Origin: Coleophoma eucalyptorum
Taxonomy: Eukaryota; Ascomycota; Leotiomycetes; Helotiales; Dermateaceae
Length of the DNA stretch: 64,000 nucleotides
Reading direction: 5' to 3'
Assembly: GCA_026120035.1 (NCBI GenBank)
Contig: JALRME010000002.1
Coordinates: forward strand, 496,001-560,000
Shown here: positions 1-13,110 of the stretch, in pieces
Layout: every line of letters begins with the position of its first letter
Position numbering within the stretch: the first letter of the stretch is position 1
Notes under the pieces: generated by a model
Seen by the model: only the letters and a program-made list of their open reading frames with translations
Told to the model about the DNA's origin: nothing
The model's database searches: none
Program-made: the position numbers and the translations under genes

Positions 1-902
1 TTCACAAGTTCAAGTCGTCGAGGGTAGCTTTGTCGCGTCGTGTCATATCGTAGCTAGGCTTTGGCGATTACGGGGCCATGCTCAGGATTCCAACTACGGT
101 AGTGGTTGCAGTGCAGACGAATGCTTGCTCGGCGGTGGACTGTCTGGCTGTGTCGGGGAACGTGGGATTTTGTGACTTGACGTGCCAAGTTCCAGCCTCC
201 GAGCTGCGATAGGAGAGATACAACTTTGCAACAGTTGATTGGTCAAACAACCGACAATGTGGCTTCCGAGCCCCTTTATGCTTAATTCAGCCGCTACTGA
301 CAAAAACGAAATCGAATCTGTCATAATGAATGTAAGGGTTTATAAAGCCATTATCAGATGATACAGATACATGAGGCAATTCTGGCCTTCCAGCCACCTA
401 GCACTCCATCAGAGGAGACCTGTCTTTAATGGGCTAGCCGTAGAAGCCAGCTTTCTGGGTCCCTTGCGCTGCGACACTGAATCCTCCATCATTGCGGCAC
501 AACTACCTATATTTGCATCTGAATACAATCAAAATTTGCTTACAATAGAGGACTGCCAGGTGTCCGAATATCGAGTTCATATCTAACTCTCACGCCAACC
601 AGACACCATCCCCCATTACGTCCTAACTTGGCAGGAGGGAATAAGCGAGCGGCCATGACGATAGAAGAGCCTCATATAGATTAATGCGTAATAAAAGGGG
701 AAAGAAATACAAAAGAAATTACACAATGACCCTTTGGCAAATTGCCAAGAGGAAATGAGAAAGTCTCAAGAATGCATCAAGTAGAGAGTACTTTTCAGCA
801 AGCATTTGGTATGGGCTTGCAAAACACAGCCATGAACCGTCCAAATTCCATCAATCATCTATTAACACCCTTAGGTCCACTTCACTGTCCTCAGAGCGTC
901 AC
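1..902. other. Intergenic, no supported gene
   Basis: Only short ORFs without recognisable motifs or splice logic are present. The right part is the 3' flank of the S28 peptidase gene, which ends at 903 on the minus strand. I see no tRNA, repeat or transposon signature. Confidence 0.6.
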
Positions 903-2843
903 TCACAGATCCTCCGATTCGGCTAAGTCTTTTGCCTCCTGAAGTTGCGACCATTCGGTCATCCACTCTGTTACGAATTGGATCTCTTCCGTTTGAGTAT
1001 TCTTGATACTTAATGGGGGAAAGAAGATTGGTGGAGCGTTGACGGTTTCATTTGGGAAGAGTCCGTTCTCATCCCAGTGATGCACAGCGTCATCGATGAG
1101 GATATAAGGTTCGCTAACGGTGTTGGTACGGTTTAAACAAGTGTCGTTAAACGGCGATGCGTGCGCAGTTGCTGGTCGCCATGGATCCCATTCCCCATCT
1201 ACCATGGCAAGACGTGGATATCTATCTTGGATCAGTTTTTGTGCGAAGCTTTGGACGAACACAACTTACGAAATATTGAATCCGCCATACTTGTTAACCA
1301 ATTCGACATCCGGCGGGGTGGTGATGTTGAACGCGCCTTCACACACCAGAGAGCTGTACTCAAGGTCGATCAGGCGAGAAATGAGAGGCAGCTGATCAGC
1401 AGGAACACCACTGCCAGTCTGCAAATATCCCCATTCAGTGCAGTACTGGTATGGCCAGCTGCGCCAAGTTTGACTCAAATCATCCTGAGCATAGAAGGTA
1501 AAGTTATATGAAGTGAAACATTCATCCTGATTCTCGGAGGAGCAGCTGTTGACGGCATAGTCAGCTAACCACCCGATGTAATTCAGCATTGGGGTCGTCA
1601 GATTGGAGGCTTCGGAGCCATAGCCTCCTTTTGTGAGCAAATCGCGGACTGTTTTGTTCAGTTTGGCCGTGTCTGGATAGATTATTCTTGTTGCGCTAAT
1701 ATTGCCACAGAATAAATCGAAGTCTGGAGAGTTAAGTGCAGGATCCCAATTCTTACTCTGCCAGTTTTGAACACCATAAGATAAAACAGCAACAAAATCT
1801 TCATCATGGGTGACATTTGGCAAGCCAAAGGCCGTCTTAAGCTCCGTAGTGGCCGTACTATCATTCAGCTTGATGAGAATGTTGTCAAAGGCATGGGTGA
1901 GTTTCTGGAGGTTGCTGATGCAAGTTTGTGGTGCATAGACACGGATTGGCTCGTAGTACGTCCAGTAATCCCAAATAGCTTCAATCACCCCACTGGAAGA
2001 AATTGCTCCTGTATCCATTGTCAGCAATAGTTTGGAAGATGAGATGAATTGTTGCGCTTACCCCAAAACACATCCGGATATATCTTTCTAAGGAATGCAA
2101 CAAAACCACCTGCATAAGAACCACCATAGCCTATCCAGGCTGTCCCAGGCGCTTGGAGATTATAATCTTCCAGCCCAGGGAAGACAATATTTTGGGCAAA
2201 ATACGCTTCGTCAGCAAGAGCCTGCTCCGTTGATAAGAATCGCAAGTTCTCGGTTGAGAGATCCGGGACTGGCCAGCTCGTTCCATAGTAGCGATGCTCG
2301 AGGATAACAGCGATACCATTTGTAGCCTGAACGAGCTGTTGAAGCACACCTTTTTGCAAAAAGTTCAGACGGTCGGTAACAGACGTTTCGCCGCTTTGAA
2401 GGACAATGACTGGGCCGCCAGTCTTGTAGTGACTGGCATCGAAGTAGTATCGAAGGTTAAACATGCCATCTGAATGAGGTTCATAGCGGCTTGAATTGTG
2501 GAAGTGGTCAATTGGTACTGAAAGATTGTATTCCGGGCTGGAATATGGGTGAGTCTTGGTGCCTTACACCGTCCGAGATCGCCCGGTACTTACTAAAGAA
2601 GGGATGGGTCAATATCTCTCTTTTGCAAAGTTCTCTTCCCGAATGTAGTCGACTATAGGCATGTCAGTAACGGTTAGTCATGCTGAGTCGAATGCCCCTG
2701 GTACAGGTAAAGCTATTCTGGCTTGTACTAACACTCAATCTCTTCTCAATCGCGAAATTAGCCTCTACTCTCGCAGGACCAAGAGCAGTGGCAGTTCCCA
2801 GGAGGCCCAGAAGCAGCACAAGAATATTCTTCTTGGCGATCAT
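903..2843 (-). CDS. Secreted serine carboxypeptidase, peptidase family S28 (Pro-X carboxypeptidase-like)
   Basis: Five exons (2843-2733, 2652-2594, 2537-2062, 2008-1270, 1221-903) join in phase to 567 aa. The start gives an N-terminal signal peptide (MIAKKNILVLLLGLLG, then a TATALG-type cleavage region). The mature part contains VPIDHFHN, FNLRYYFDA and GGPVIVLQSGE, all typical of S28. The nucleophile lies in GYGGSYAGG (Ser197), the catalytic Asp in VDGEWDPWRP (Asp474) and the His in the HH pair at 509-510. Several N-x-S/T sites fit secretion. Family knowledge: S28 enzymes cleave peptides at prolyl bonds, usually outside the cell or in the vacuole at acid pH. The last intron (1222-1269, 48 bp) has an in-frame TAA at its start, so reading it unspliced makes the gene look broken; splicing restores NIS-YPRLAMVDGE. 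The first intron (2653-2732) is the least certain junction. Confidence 0.9.
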
Positions 2844-4205
2844 GGTGAATAAACTTTCAAAAGGAGAGGCTCAATAAAGGTGACGATAATTAACGCTTCC
2901 TCCTCTTGGATTGAAGAAGCGCAAATAATATACCCTTCCTTCTGCTGCAGCAGGAAGATAATTAGCCAAATAGATGAACAATCAGAGACCTAAGCAAAAG
3001 AATCGCGGCACCAGATTCAGACAATAACACGAGTGTATATTGTTTGTCCCTCCATTCCCCACTGGTCGGAACGAGGGAGCATCGCAGTTGTAGAACAATA
3101 TTAAATGCGACAAACAAAGCCAACCGCAAACCAGGCCTTGAAGAACAATATTAAGGGGTTTGAAGTCTTACCGAAGAGACTACACTATGCTACAACTCAT
3201 CCACAACACTCTCCGGCAAGACAGGACGCGACAAAGAAAAAAATGTCGAAATTGGGATGATTCCTTGGAATTAAGGCGAGGCGAAATGAGTCGAGAGCAC
3301 AGAAAGGCACCAAGCCAAGACAAGGCAATATCAACAGGTTTAGAGCCGATCTTTATATTCACGATCCCCTGCAACGGGTGTTTACATTAAAACCCCAACT
3401 CCGTCTGGCTGTGGTTTGACAGACAAGGGAGAAGGATCACAACCTGCAAGGGTCGTCAGAATGGGGGATTCTTAGCCCGATTGACTCCGTCTCGGCAGCG
3501 GGCCAGAACCTTAATTCGACAGTTGAGTGAGAGCCGGTTTGCTGTACAGAGAAGGTGCAAGCATCAACATGCTTTGATGCAGGTCGTGGTCATGATAGTG
3601 ACAGTGACGTGACGGCGGGGGACGGGGATCAAGTGCGATCTTGTCTGCCTGTGGAAGGCAGTGGGACGCTGGAGGTGGCATGACGACCGCTGTTTATCGC
3701 GCTCGCACCTTCTCTTTTGAGTAAGACTGCAAAGATGGGGTTACGCCAGAGATAATTCCCAGTATTCAGATCTTTCCAAGATTCAAGCGCTCTTTCTTTG
3801 ATAAGTATGGAGGTCGCAATCTCTGTACGAATGAATGCGAGTGAGAGTGCCTTAGTTAGCAAGCCGAGCTCTATACGCGGAACGCCACTCATCCGTTCCT
3901 GTGCATCGCCTACTTACTTTCCAAGACTCGTCAGGCACGGATGTCACCTTGTGAGACTTCAGATATGAGATGAACATAGGTTCCGCAAACAGGGCATTGG
4001 CTGAGTCATCCGTACATCACAACAGTGCAGAAATATCGGGGTTGCCGTGATGGTACAGAGGTTCTCTATTGTATCATTCTATCGTACGATTACCATGGGT
4101 ATCTCTTCTACAGAAATTCAAGATGCCAAAAATCCTTCGGATTCAACGCTCAATGCTCCGGCTTTTTAAGTATCAAAAATGTTAAGGAATTCAAGTGGCC
4201 ATGGC
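2844..4205. other. Intergenic, promoter of S28 gene and 3' flank of ATPase gene
   Basis: About 1.36 kb between the start of the S28 peptidase and the stop of the P-type ATPase. It contains only short unsupported ORFs. I see no RNA gene or repeat. Promoter elements for the peptidase would lie just right of 2843. Confidence 0.5.
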
Positions 4206-7200
4206 TCACCAAGCACACTTGGCCAGGATACCACTGGGCCACCTTCTCACAGCCCACTTCCTCGCCTCATCCAGGAACAAAATCGCAAGGCCAAAAGCAG
4301 CCGGAAGGAAGAAATGCTCAGCAGGAACTCCACTCGTATCTAGAACAGATTGCAGCTTTGGGACATACAGCCAGAAGATGGCCATTACGAGCGAGAAGGC
4401 AATGGCTGGAAATAGGTAGAGATTCTGGGTCTGTTTGTTGAAGGCGGGCGGATGTTGAAATATACTGAGACGACGAGTTCGTAAAGCCATCAGGTTGAAC
4501 CATTGCATAACGACGAGGTTGACAAAGTAGATGCTTGAAGCCTCCACTAGTTTTTGGCTGGCGTAGTCGGCATCAATGGAATCTGGAAGTTGGCCATACT
4601 GGAACCAGAGGTATTTGAAGTCGATACCATTGCGTTGGAGATACCAATAAGACATGGCAAAGGAAGTGACTGTCTGGAGCACGCCGACGAAACCATATGC
4701 TTGGAGCATCAATTGCCAGTCTACAAGACTGTCTGTTTTCGGGTTTCTGGGCTTGCGAAGGAGGACATCTGCTTCAGGGGTTTCGTAGGCTAGAACCGTA
4801 GCCGCAGCACAATCGGTGAAGCAACTTCCGAAACAAGTCAGTAAATTCTAGTAGAGTAAGGTCCATGAGACATACCAGATTATGATCATTAGGAAAGACG
4901 ACAAAATTTGTGGGAGACCAAAGATCACATTGGTCATGACAGGCCAAAATTCTGCGAACGAACCTGCAGGCAGTAGGTAGGCGATTGTTTTCTTGAGGCT
5001 AGAATAAGTATATTAGCTTTTTTTTCTTGAAACAAAGTCAGGAAAACTCACTTATCGAAGACGACTCTTCCATATTGCACTGCTTCAACGACAGCACCAA
5101 AGCTCTCAAGCAACACCATATCAGCTGCCTCAATGGCAATATCACTTCCACTACCAAGAGCGATACCAATGTCGGCCGCCTTAAGAGAAGGCGCATCGTT
5201 TACACCATCTCCGGTCATACCGACTATTTCGTCACGGCTCTGAAACTCTTTCACAATGCGAAGCTTTTGTTCTGGTGTGGTGCGAGCGAAGACAATTTCA
5301 TCATACGTGCAGAGCTGATCCCACTGCGCTTCATTAAGCGTTATCAGTTCTGGGCCTGAAAGAACGATGGAAGTTGTTGTGTGTGGGGGGTGACCAGCAT
5401 TTTTGCATTCACCGATTGAGGAGAATGTAGATGCTTCTGAGCGATGGAGAGCAGAGACGTTCTTGACTAGGCTTGGCGGGTTGGTAACGATACCACACTC
5501 AGCAGCAATTGCTTGAGCAGTAAGTGCAAAGTCACCAGTTACCTATTTCATGGTTAGTTATCGCCGGCCTATTCATGCTGGATGCATACCATGAAAATTC
5601 TGATGCCCGCTCTTCTCAAAGTTTTCACAACTCCTGGAATCTCATCGCGTGGAGGGTCTACGATTCCAACTAGGCCGACCAGAGTGAGGTCGGTTCTGGC
5701 ATGCCGCATTATCTCATCCTCAAATTTAGTTGAAGATGGGCTTGACTTGATCTCCTCTACTGCCAAAACTTTGCGTGCCAGGAGAATGACGCGCTTACCC
5801 TGAGATGACCAGTTGTTTTTGATATTTTCTACAACTGCCAAGCTATCTTCGTCAAGTTCGTGAGTCTCACCATCCATTGTAGTATATCTTGTGCATCTGC
5901 CAATCAATACATCGGGAGCTCCCTTAATGGTCAATAGACTATGGTGCATTAGGTCAAACCAAGAAGTCGGAGATACTTTAACTTACGTATCATCAGATCT
6001 AAAAGATAAAGCCTCTGACTTTGGCAAGGCAAACCCGAGCCCTTGGTTTGAATCCAAAGCAAGAGTTCGGATCATATACTTGTTCTTGCTATTAAATGCA
6101 AGCTCGAAAGTCTTCTTCCACAAATTTTGTAACTCTGTGACTGGTCCTAGGGATTCAGAGAATCGAAGCACAGCTTGATCAGTCGCATCGCCGTTAATCC
6201 GGCGCTCGTGAAGAGGCAAATTGTTTGTTGCGGCATCAAATTCTCCAGAGTTGCACATTGCAGCAATAGACCGTAACTGCTCCGCTCCATTGCCATTTGA
6301 CTCTTTGCGACGCTTCATCATCTCGTCACGCAAGGTTTCAGGAACCGTTGTCTCTGTTCCTATACAGCACTCTGTCACATACATCTTGTTCTATTTGGCA
6401 ATCAGTTGGACCGGACTTGTGTATTACGTTGTAGAAATACCTTTGTGAGAGTTCCTGTCTTGTCAGAGCAAATGACACTGACAGAACCAAGTGTTTCGAC
6501 TGTCTATCAGAAAGAAGAATTAGTGCGAAGAAAAAAATTCATGTGGAAAGGTTATATACTTTTAACGACTTGCACAGGATTTTATTCTTGCGCATCAAGT
6601 TCGCAGTGATCGTCAAGCTTGCTGTCAATGCAATTGGTAGCCCTTCCGGAATGAAAGCAATAGCCACCGAGACACAATCGACGATCAAGGTAGGGACATT
6701 AATCCAACTAGGATGCTTTTTGCGCAAGTATGCGCCCCTAAAATCGACTGTCAACATTGTATGTTCGATACAGACATGTATGAACTGACCAGATAATGAG
6801 CACCAGGACGATCATAGAGACCATGATAGAACAAATTATTGTGACAAACTTGAAAACCTCTTTTTCCAAGGTAGTGAGTCCGGTCTTAGGCGCATTAGTG
6901 AGTTTAGCGATCTTGCCAAAGACTGTTGTGTCTCCGGTAGACACAACGACTCCCACACCACTGCCGGAAATACAATGTGTGCCTTGGAGTCCGATACATT
7001 TCGTCTCGAGATAGTTCTCATCCGTGTTATCGATCGTACCAGCTAATGGAAGAGATTCACCTATGGCTGATTAGTCGAGATATTGCAAGGTAAAATCTTT
7101 TACTAACCAGTCAAAATGGAACGATCGAACTTAGCATCAGAAGAGATCTCAACAAATCGTACATCTGCTGGGAGCTTGTTTCCGGATTTAATGGTCAGAA

Positions 7201-7960
7201 TATCACCTGGAACAATGTCACTTGCCGCCACTGTGACTCTGGCACGATCTCGAAGGATCAAGCAGCTATCTGGAAGCAAGGTCGTGATGGAAGCCATGAC
7301 TCTAGACGAAGACCAGTCTTGCCATGCATTGAAGACAGCCTGGATGATGAAGACGACGAAGAGAACTATTGCAAGTGCAAGATTTGCTTGCGCTGGAGGG
7401 TCGCCAAGTGGCTTCCAGGACACAAAAACAAGGATTGATCCAACGAGGAGAATAGATCCAAACCCTTTGAAAAAATAACCAAATATCTGCTGAAATCGAT
7501 GTGTTGGAGGAGGTGATGGCGCATTCTTGCCATGCTCTAGGAGCCGGCGTTTCGCTTGTTCGGTAGAAAGACCTTGTTGAGGAGAGGTGGACAGCCGAGT
7601 ATATAATTCATTGGCAGCAAGCTTATGCCAGTCAAGGTCCGCCAATTCTATTGAAGTATGAGTAAGGACAAGTTCAAGGACATGTTCTCTCTTACCCTTA
7701 GCTGCTGAGTTCTTTGCCTTTTGAATCTCTACCGCATTAACATCTTTGGACTCTGAGATCTGGAAAGATACAGTCCGGTACTGAATTGGCAGTGCTGAGG
7801 AAGGGTCTATGGAGCCTCTTCTACTATGGTGACTATTTATCGAAATATTTGAGTTTGAGCGCTGCAGTTGTTGTTGACGAGGTCTGACTCCCGACTCAAC
7901 ATCGGCATCGTTCCACTGGATGCGAGTACCTTTGGCCTTCTCATCATCGAAATCTGCCAT
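4206..7960 (-). CDS. P-type cation-transporting ATPase, type II (Na+/K+-ATPase-like, IIC/ACU-type)
   Basis: Nine exons (7960-7108, 7060-6790, 6737-6560, 6503-6441, 6390-5987, 5938-5590, 5542-5052, 4998-4876, 4824-4206) join in phase to 1116 aa. A cytosolic N-terminus of about 180 aa precedes a cation_ATPase_N domain (LSTEQAKRRLLEHGKN). The actuator motif is LTGES; the membrane motif is IPEGLP, as in Ca2+ and Na/K pumps and unlike ENA pumps. The phosphorylation site is ICSDKTGTLT (Asp448). KGAPDVL, DPPRDE, MVTGD and GMTGDGVNDAP follow. The C-terminus has four to six membrane helices including LMLQAYGFVG and WFNLMALRTRR, resembling Na/K-ATPase alpha subunits. Known family role: plasma-membrane pumps driving Na+ or K+ movement; the ion is not readable from sequence. 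The extra in-frame Met codons upstream of 7960 lie in leader sequence rich in hydrophobic residues and I did not use them. Confidence 0.9.
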
Positions 7961-10517
7961 GTCTAGAAGTGATGGAAATATTTTCCAACAGGGAAGTGAG
8001 AGTAATGATGGTAAGGCAGAAAGGAAAGGTAGTTGCGCTGGATAAGGAGGAAAGATGGACAGCGACACGCACAAGGTCTTTAAGGGAAGTGAAGTAAAAT
8101 GAATCACCAATCTGCTTTTGAGATACAAACTCGGGAAATCAAAATATTGGTTCAAATTCAGATTCCGTGAAGACAGCCATGCTATTACCATGTGGCATAG
8201 TGTAAGCAAGCCACCAGGGGGATGACAGCAGTGCTACGAGGCAATGTTGTATATCCCTCATAGTTTAAGACCAAGGCCTTGGTCATTGGCGTTATTTCGT
8301 TGATCAAGGCAGCTGTGAAGCCATCCTGGACTGGCAGTTGTCCCATGCCGTACAGTATCTCCACACAATAGTTTGATAGCTGGGTAGACGTAAGAAGAAC
8401 GGTGGGAGCTATCAAGATTGCATGAATACCAACAACTTCCGGTTTGCTCGGCTGTGATTGGGTGTAGACGAGGATGGTCGCTTCGCGTTCGGTGACTACT
8501 ATGATATGTACACCTGCGACTTGGAACATAACTCCATGATGTGAAAAAAAAAGCTAGGAGCCTCCGCATTTCTCGCATTCGTTACTCCGCCTAGCAACGG
8601 TGCCTTGAGGAGGTGTTTTTCAGCGGCAGCCGTGCTTGAAGTTTGCTGCCAGAAAATGCCTCAACGTGCGCCAAGCTGAGTCTGGCTGTGACAAAATCCC
8701 TCAGCAACTGAAAACAACCTTTGCACCGCCACGGTCATCAGAAATATCATCCTTCCACTTTTGAAGACTTGAAATCGTAGGAGCAATGAATAAGAGCTTG
8801 TCAAGAGCGTAGAAATCGTCACACTGCCTGGCAGATCTCTGTTTCGTATCCCCTGCTCTGCATCGCGTCCGGATGGAATACGCCCGGGAAATGCGCAAGT
8901 AGCTGAAGACAAGCAAATCTACAACCGTGATCCTTGACTTCTATTTCATCACCACAAGACTCTAATATCACATCAAAACCTGGGCATACGTCTTCCTCAG
9001 CTGCGCACAATGCCTTTGGATAATAAGAGTAAAACATAACTTAACTATATATGTAAGACATACGAATCCTGTTCATTCTAAAAGTACCTTAAGTGTTTCT
9101 TAGTCTTGAACATTGTCACATCGTTAAACTGAACCTCTGATATATCAGAAAACCGCAGTTTGCTCCTATGAGCTGAGAAAAAACCATAACTCTTAACCTG
9201 GTTTCGCTGCTGTTGAGGGGCAGTGCAACTCACATTAACGCAAGCTGTAGGTCACATTCTCTATTAAAATCACAATTCAACGGTTGGTCAACATACATCT
9301 CCGTTGCATCTTTCTTCTCTCTGCGCTGATCATTCTCTATTACTACGGCCATCAAAGTACCAAACCAGTATTATCACATTAGCCCCTGGTTTACTTCAGG
9401 GAATTAAGATCAACATAAACCGCAATGATATGACCAACCTTCTCATACAACATCGAAATTCTTTGACAGTAGGCACAATCAGACAAGCTAGAATCGCGGT
9501 GTTTATTTGGGGACCGGAGGTTAGCCTGCACCCGTCTCTTGCTGTACAATATGCCAATCACTTCAAGACGACAAGGTAAAGCAGTGGGGCTTTTTTAATC
9601 ATTCCACGCTCCTATAATACTGGACCCCTTTGGACCTCAACTACGGGATTTATCTCTGCGTTCCTAGGCCGCTGATTGCGGGACATTAGTGGAGCTGAAG
9701 AATTCAGTATTTAATGTTAGAAGCTTTCAATTTCATCTCTTAACCTATATCGTCTACCTATATACATTCTTACAAAAGTTTACTTGCTCACACATGTCAA
9801 CCTGTCAACCATATTGAGCATAAGATAGATCTTAGCACTGTATATTTAAACACTCGTATCACTTCTATCCATGGAACTCCTTAATCACACGACTCCCTAG
9901 AAAACTCGTGAAGATAATGCGGCCACTGCAGCAGCAGCAATAATCTGTCAAGGTATCCACAACGAAATGGTATCGTGTCTATACAAGACCCCAGAGCAAA
10001 AATTGTACCATACAAGCTTACGGAAAGCTCCCCACAATAACCTCCCCTCGTGAGAAAATGAATAGATGGCACTTCCAACAAAATGCTGACGTGTAAGTTT
10101 AGGAGGAAATCTAGAGTATCTCTTCAACACTCGTCCAAATACTGTCTCGCATCTAGAATCGAAAAGTCATCATACAGAATGGTAATAGTCTATGCTTCGT
10201 AGACAATCTTTCCCTTATAGAAGTAGTGCATTATCAGTGACAGAATCATAAGTTCAGGACCTTCACACTCGATTTAGAAATTTTCGCAAGCTAGGTTACA
10301 CAACTGGACTGCTAAGCGACGTTCTGCTTGCGTTTTTATACTCTTGAGATGCACTCGTAACTTGCTTCCCCTCCCTCTCAAACCTTGAGTAGTGGTTCCG
10401 AAAAGTACCCCAATGTTTTATGAGACGCATTTACAGTTCTCTGCCTCTCTACATATCCTTTTGTTTCACATGAGCCTTAACTCATTGTGTTTTGCAATAT
10501 TTCTACGAAGAAATCAT
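7961..10517. other. Long intergenic region, possible coding remnants only
   Basis: About 2.5 kb between the ATPase start and the stop of the b5 reductase gene. No ORF can be joined into a gene. A Cys- and Asp/Glu-rich minus-strand ORF (8819-9037) followed by a second frame (8701-8850) looks mildly protein-like but has no recognisable family (see findings). The right part near 10400-10517 is the 3' flank of the reductase gene. Confidence 0.5.
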
Positions 10518-11611
10518 CTAAAATGCAAAGACTTGATCTTCCAACTTGCTGACGGGTTTGGCCTTCTTGAATCCAAGTCCCTCGGATGCCTTCTTCATGG
10601 CACTGATCATAGGAGGTGGTCCACAAAGCAAAAGCTTCACGTCATCAGCAGCCTTCGGTAGCCATTTCTAGATTGCATTAGCGGCGCACTGAAGTCGGGT
10701 TGGTAACGAAAACTTACTGTGATCATCTCAGGGGTAACGAAGCCAACACCGCCTTCCCACTTCTCTGGTGGGTTGTTCAAGACGTAGTGAACTCTGAATC
10801 CCTTATCCTCAGCAGCCAATTGATCCAAATCATCCTTCAAGAGAATATCCTCAGGGTTAACGTTGGCGAAGATGAGGTCAATCTCGGTCTTGTCACCAGT
10901 TGGACGACCTCTGATAACGGCACGGATGATTTGAAGCATAGGAGTAATCCCGGTTCCACCAGCGATCATACCAAAGTGTCGGACCATGTTGGGAGTGTAG
11001 ACCATGGCACCCTTTGGACCGCGAACCTTAATGCTTTGGCCAACAGTCAAGGTGGTCATGTACTTCGAAATGTTACCGGTAGGGTATGACTTGATGAGGA
11101 GGTCGAAATATCCTGGCTGTTCGTCACCGGAGACAGGCGTGTAGGAACGGACAATGTCCTTGGAGGAGCCATCTGGTTGAAGAAGGTTGGCAGAGATGGA
11201 AATGTGCTGGCCGATTGGGAGACCAAGGATTGAGGTCTTTGAGGGAAGGGCAAAGCGGTAGCTGTCCCAGAATGGTTAGCAGACTGACGAGGAAGAGGTA
11301 GGTGGTCCACTACTAACATTGCAACATTGTGGGAGATTATAGTCTTCTCGGTGAGCTCGAAATCTTGGAACTCGGTAGGCTTAAGGACAGGCCCAGCGCC
11401 TATGTACATTATTAGCTTTGAATATGGAGGCCCCAGCAAGCAAAGGCGACTTACGGCTACCCCAGATCTTGAGTCCACCAAGAGCAACAGAGAGCAAGAC
11501 GGCAAATGGTAGCCATTCCTTCTTGACAATCGCAGCACCCAAGATCAGAAGGCCAGATGGGATGTATACACCCTGAACATAGCTGCTGGAGAGGAACCCG
11601 TTGCCAGACAT
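10518..11611 (-). CDS. CBR1: NADH-cytochrome b5 reductase 1
   Basis: Four exons (11611-11455, 11399-11318, 11261-10718, 10667-10518) join in phase to 310 aa. An N-terminal membrane anchor (two hydrophobic stretches, [11 protein letters not shown] and [12 protein letters not shown]) precedes the FAD-binding barrel: [11 protein letters not shown] and the flavin motif RSYTPVS. The NADH-binding domain has [15 protein letters not shown] and [10 protein letters not shown], and the protein ends with VFAF, the usual fungal Cbr1 tail. It passes electrons from NADH to cytochrome b5 for sterol and fatty-acid desaturation, and to the Dph3 step of diphthamide synthesis, at the ER or outer mitochondrial membrane (family knowledge). 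It is divergent from the DUF3605 gene with a 388-bp shared promoter. Confidence 0.95.
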
Positions 11612-11999
11612 CTTGACAAAAGGGCGTTGACCGCGGGGGAAAGTCGGAGATGGAATCTGTTGAGCTTTGAGAGTTATCAGACGACGTTCTTTAAAGAGAC
11701 CCAGCAGAGTGCAAACAAGCTTAATATGTACTTGGGGCGGTGTATTTACCAGAGAAAGCTGCAGTGGCTAGACGATTGGGTTCTCCTTCCTTCTACCTTG
11801 GTGGTGCAACAATAGGAGTGGGTGAGGACCGCCCGTAAAAAGTTACTCGAAATGGTTCGGTTATGCTGGATCCTCGGGTGAGGGAGCTTCGACCACCACG
11901 CGATGGAGATTAGATTAGATCGTCCCCAACCATTCAGACAGCGTTGTTGGAGAAACGTCCTCCCGACCAGATCAACATATCAACCTTTTGTCGACTACC
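11612..11999. promoter_or_regulatory. Divergent promoter between CBR1 and the DUF3605 gene
   Basis: These 388 bp separate two head-to-head start codons (11611 minus, 12000 plus) and must hold both core promoters. No TATA box or named factor site stands out. That it acts bidirectionally is inferred from the layout. Confidence 0.5.
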
Positions 12000-12850
12000 A
12001 TGAAGGAGGCAAATGTTGAGGAAGGACTTCGCTCTATTAAAGAGACAGTGTCTCCGTTTCCTCTCACAGAAACAGACAAATGGATTCTTTCTCTGACAGA
12101 CGAGGAATTCAAGCTACATTCATGGGATGAATTGAAGGAAATTATCGGTAAGTGGGCATGATTACCTCTAATTCGTACGTCGGCTGCTCAGTATGGTCTT
12201 TCTTGTTTTCTTCCAATCGTTACTCTTTGTTCTATATCGCTCGTTGGCCATGGTTTGTGGACTGGTTGTTTATTGGCACTACTGTTTGGAACTAGCTATC
12301 AAGAGCAGCCTACTGTCCAATATGTGTGTGCGAAGCTGCTAAGTAAGTGATAGCACACAACAGACTTGAAGTCCTGAAGCGAAAACCATCTGATCTACGG
12401 CGCTATATGGCCTGGTCTGCGGCAACAAATGCTCAATATGGCTCGATGACAAACTACCTTCTAGCTCATCGACTCCCGCAGTCATGGGGTCGTCCTCCAT
12501 TTACACCAAACTCTCAAGTGCCATTTGAGGATACATCAGACTACTCTATTCTTGTCAATGATTGGCCGTATGGCCTTGAGAAAGGCATTTCGCATATTGT
12601 TGTCTGGAGTAGGACTCCAATAGAGACAGATGAGAAGAGTGGGGACGTGACAGAGCTGAGTAGGGCAAGAATTCAGGACTTCGTCAAAAGGACTTTCATG
12701 GATAGCTTGGCACAGGATGGTAACGAGAGGGTAATTTGGTTCAAGAACTGGGTTGCGTTACAAAGTGTGAGGAGTTTGGAGCATTTTCATGTTCTGGTGA
12801 GGGATGCAGGGCCAGATGACTTAGAATCCTGGACAAAGCAGGTAGCATGA
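12000..12850 (+). CDS. DUF3605 protein (N-acetylglucosamine-induced protein 1-like)
   Basis: Two exons (12000-12147 and 12354-12850) give 214 aa. The intron is 206 bp, long for this window, with GTAAGT at the donor and GATAG at the acceptor; phase is kept across ATCG/CA (Ile-Ala-His). The N-terminus FPLTETDKWILSLTDEEF and the later blocks YMAWSAATNAQYGSM, ILVNDWPYGLEKGISHIVVW and WFKNWVALQSVRSLEHFHV are hallmarks of DUF3605. Members are induced by N-acetylglucosamine in Candida; the biochemical activity is unknown. The conserved His/Trp-rich end (WFKNW..EHFHV) could form an active site, but that is speculation. No signal peptide or membrane helix; probably cytosolic. Confidence 0.88.
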
Positions 12851-13110
12851 TTGTAAACGGGTAAAATTATAGAGTACTTTATTTATAGACTCAATAGAAT
12901 CTACACTTCCTAGACTCGCACCTCTCAATGCCAGAACAAAGCTTTCTAGAAATCACCATGCTACCGGCATTTTTGATTTCGGCATTGCCCAGTTGGAGGT
13001 GTATTGTCACCACTCTTACATTACTGAATAAGCCTGTTTTATTCAGGAATCCTACAGATGTGAGAGTATTGGCGGCTTCATTTCCAGCCATCATTTCAAT
13101 CTTCAATTAC

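Noticed and set aside
3629..3892. Minus ORF with a GVPRIELGLLT-like start that resembles the text seen when a tRNA is translated
   Set aside because: The underlying DNA lacks a B box and acceptor pairing, so it is not a tRNA; no protein family fits.
7961..8209. N-terminal extension of the P-type ATPase to upstream in-frame start codons
   Set aside because: The extension is a hydrophobic, Leu/Ser/Pro-rich leader (CT-rich promoter-type DNA). The downstream MADFDDEK start gives a usual acidic cytosolic N-terminus.
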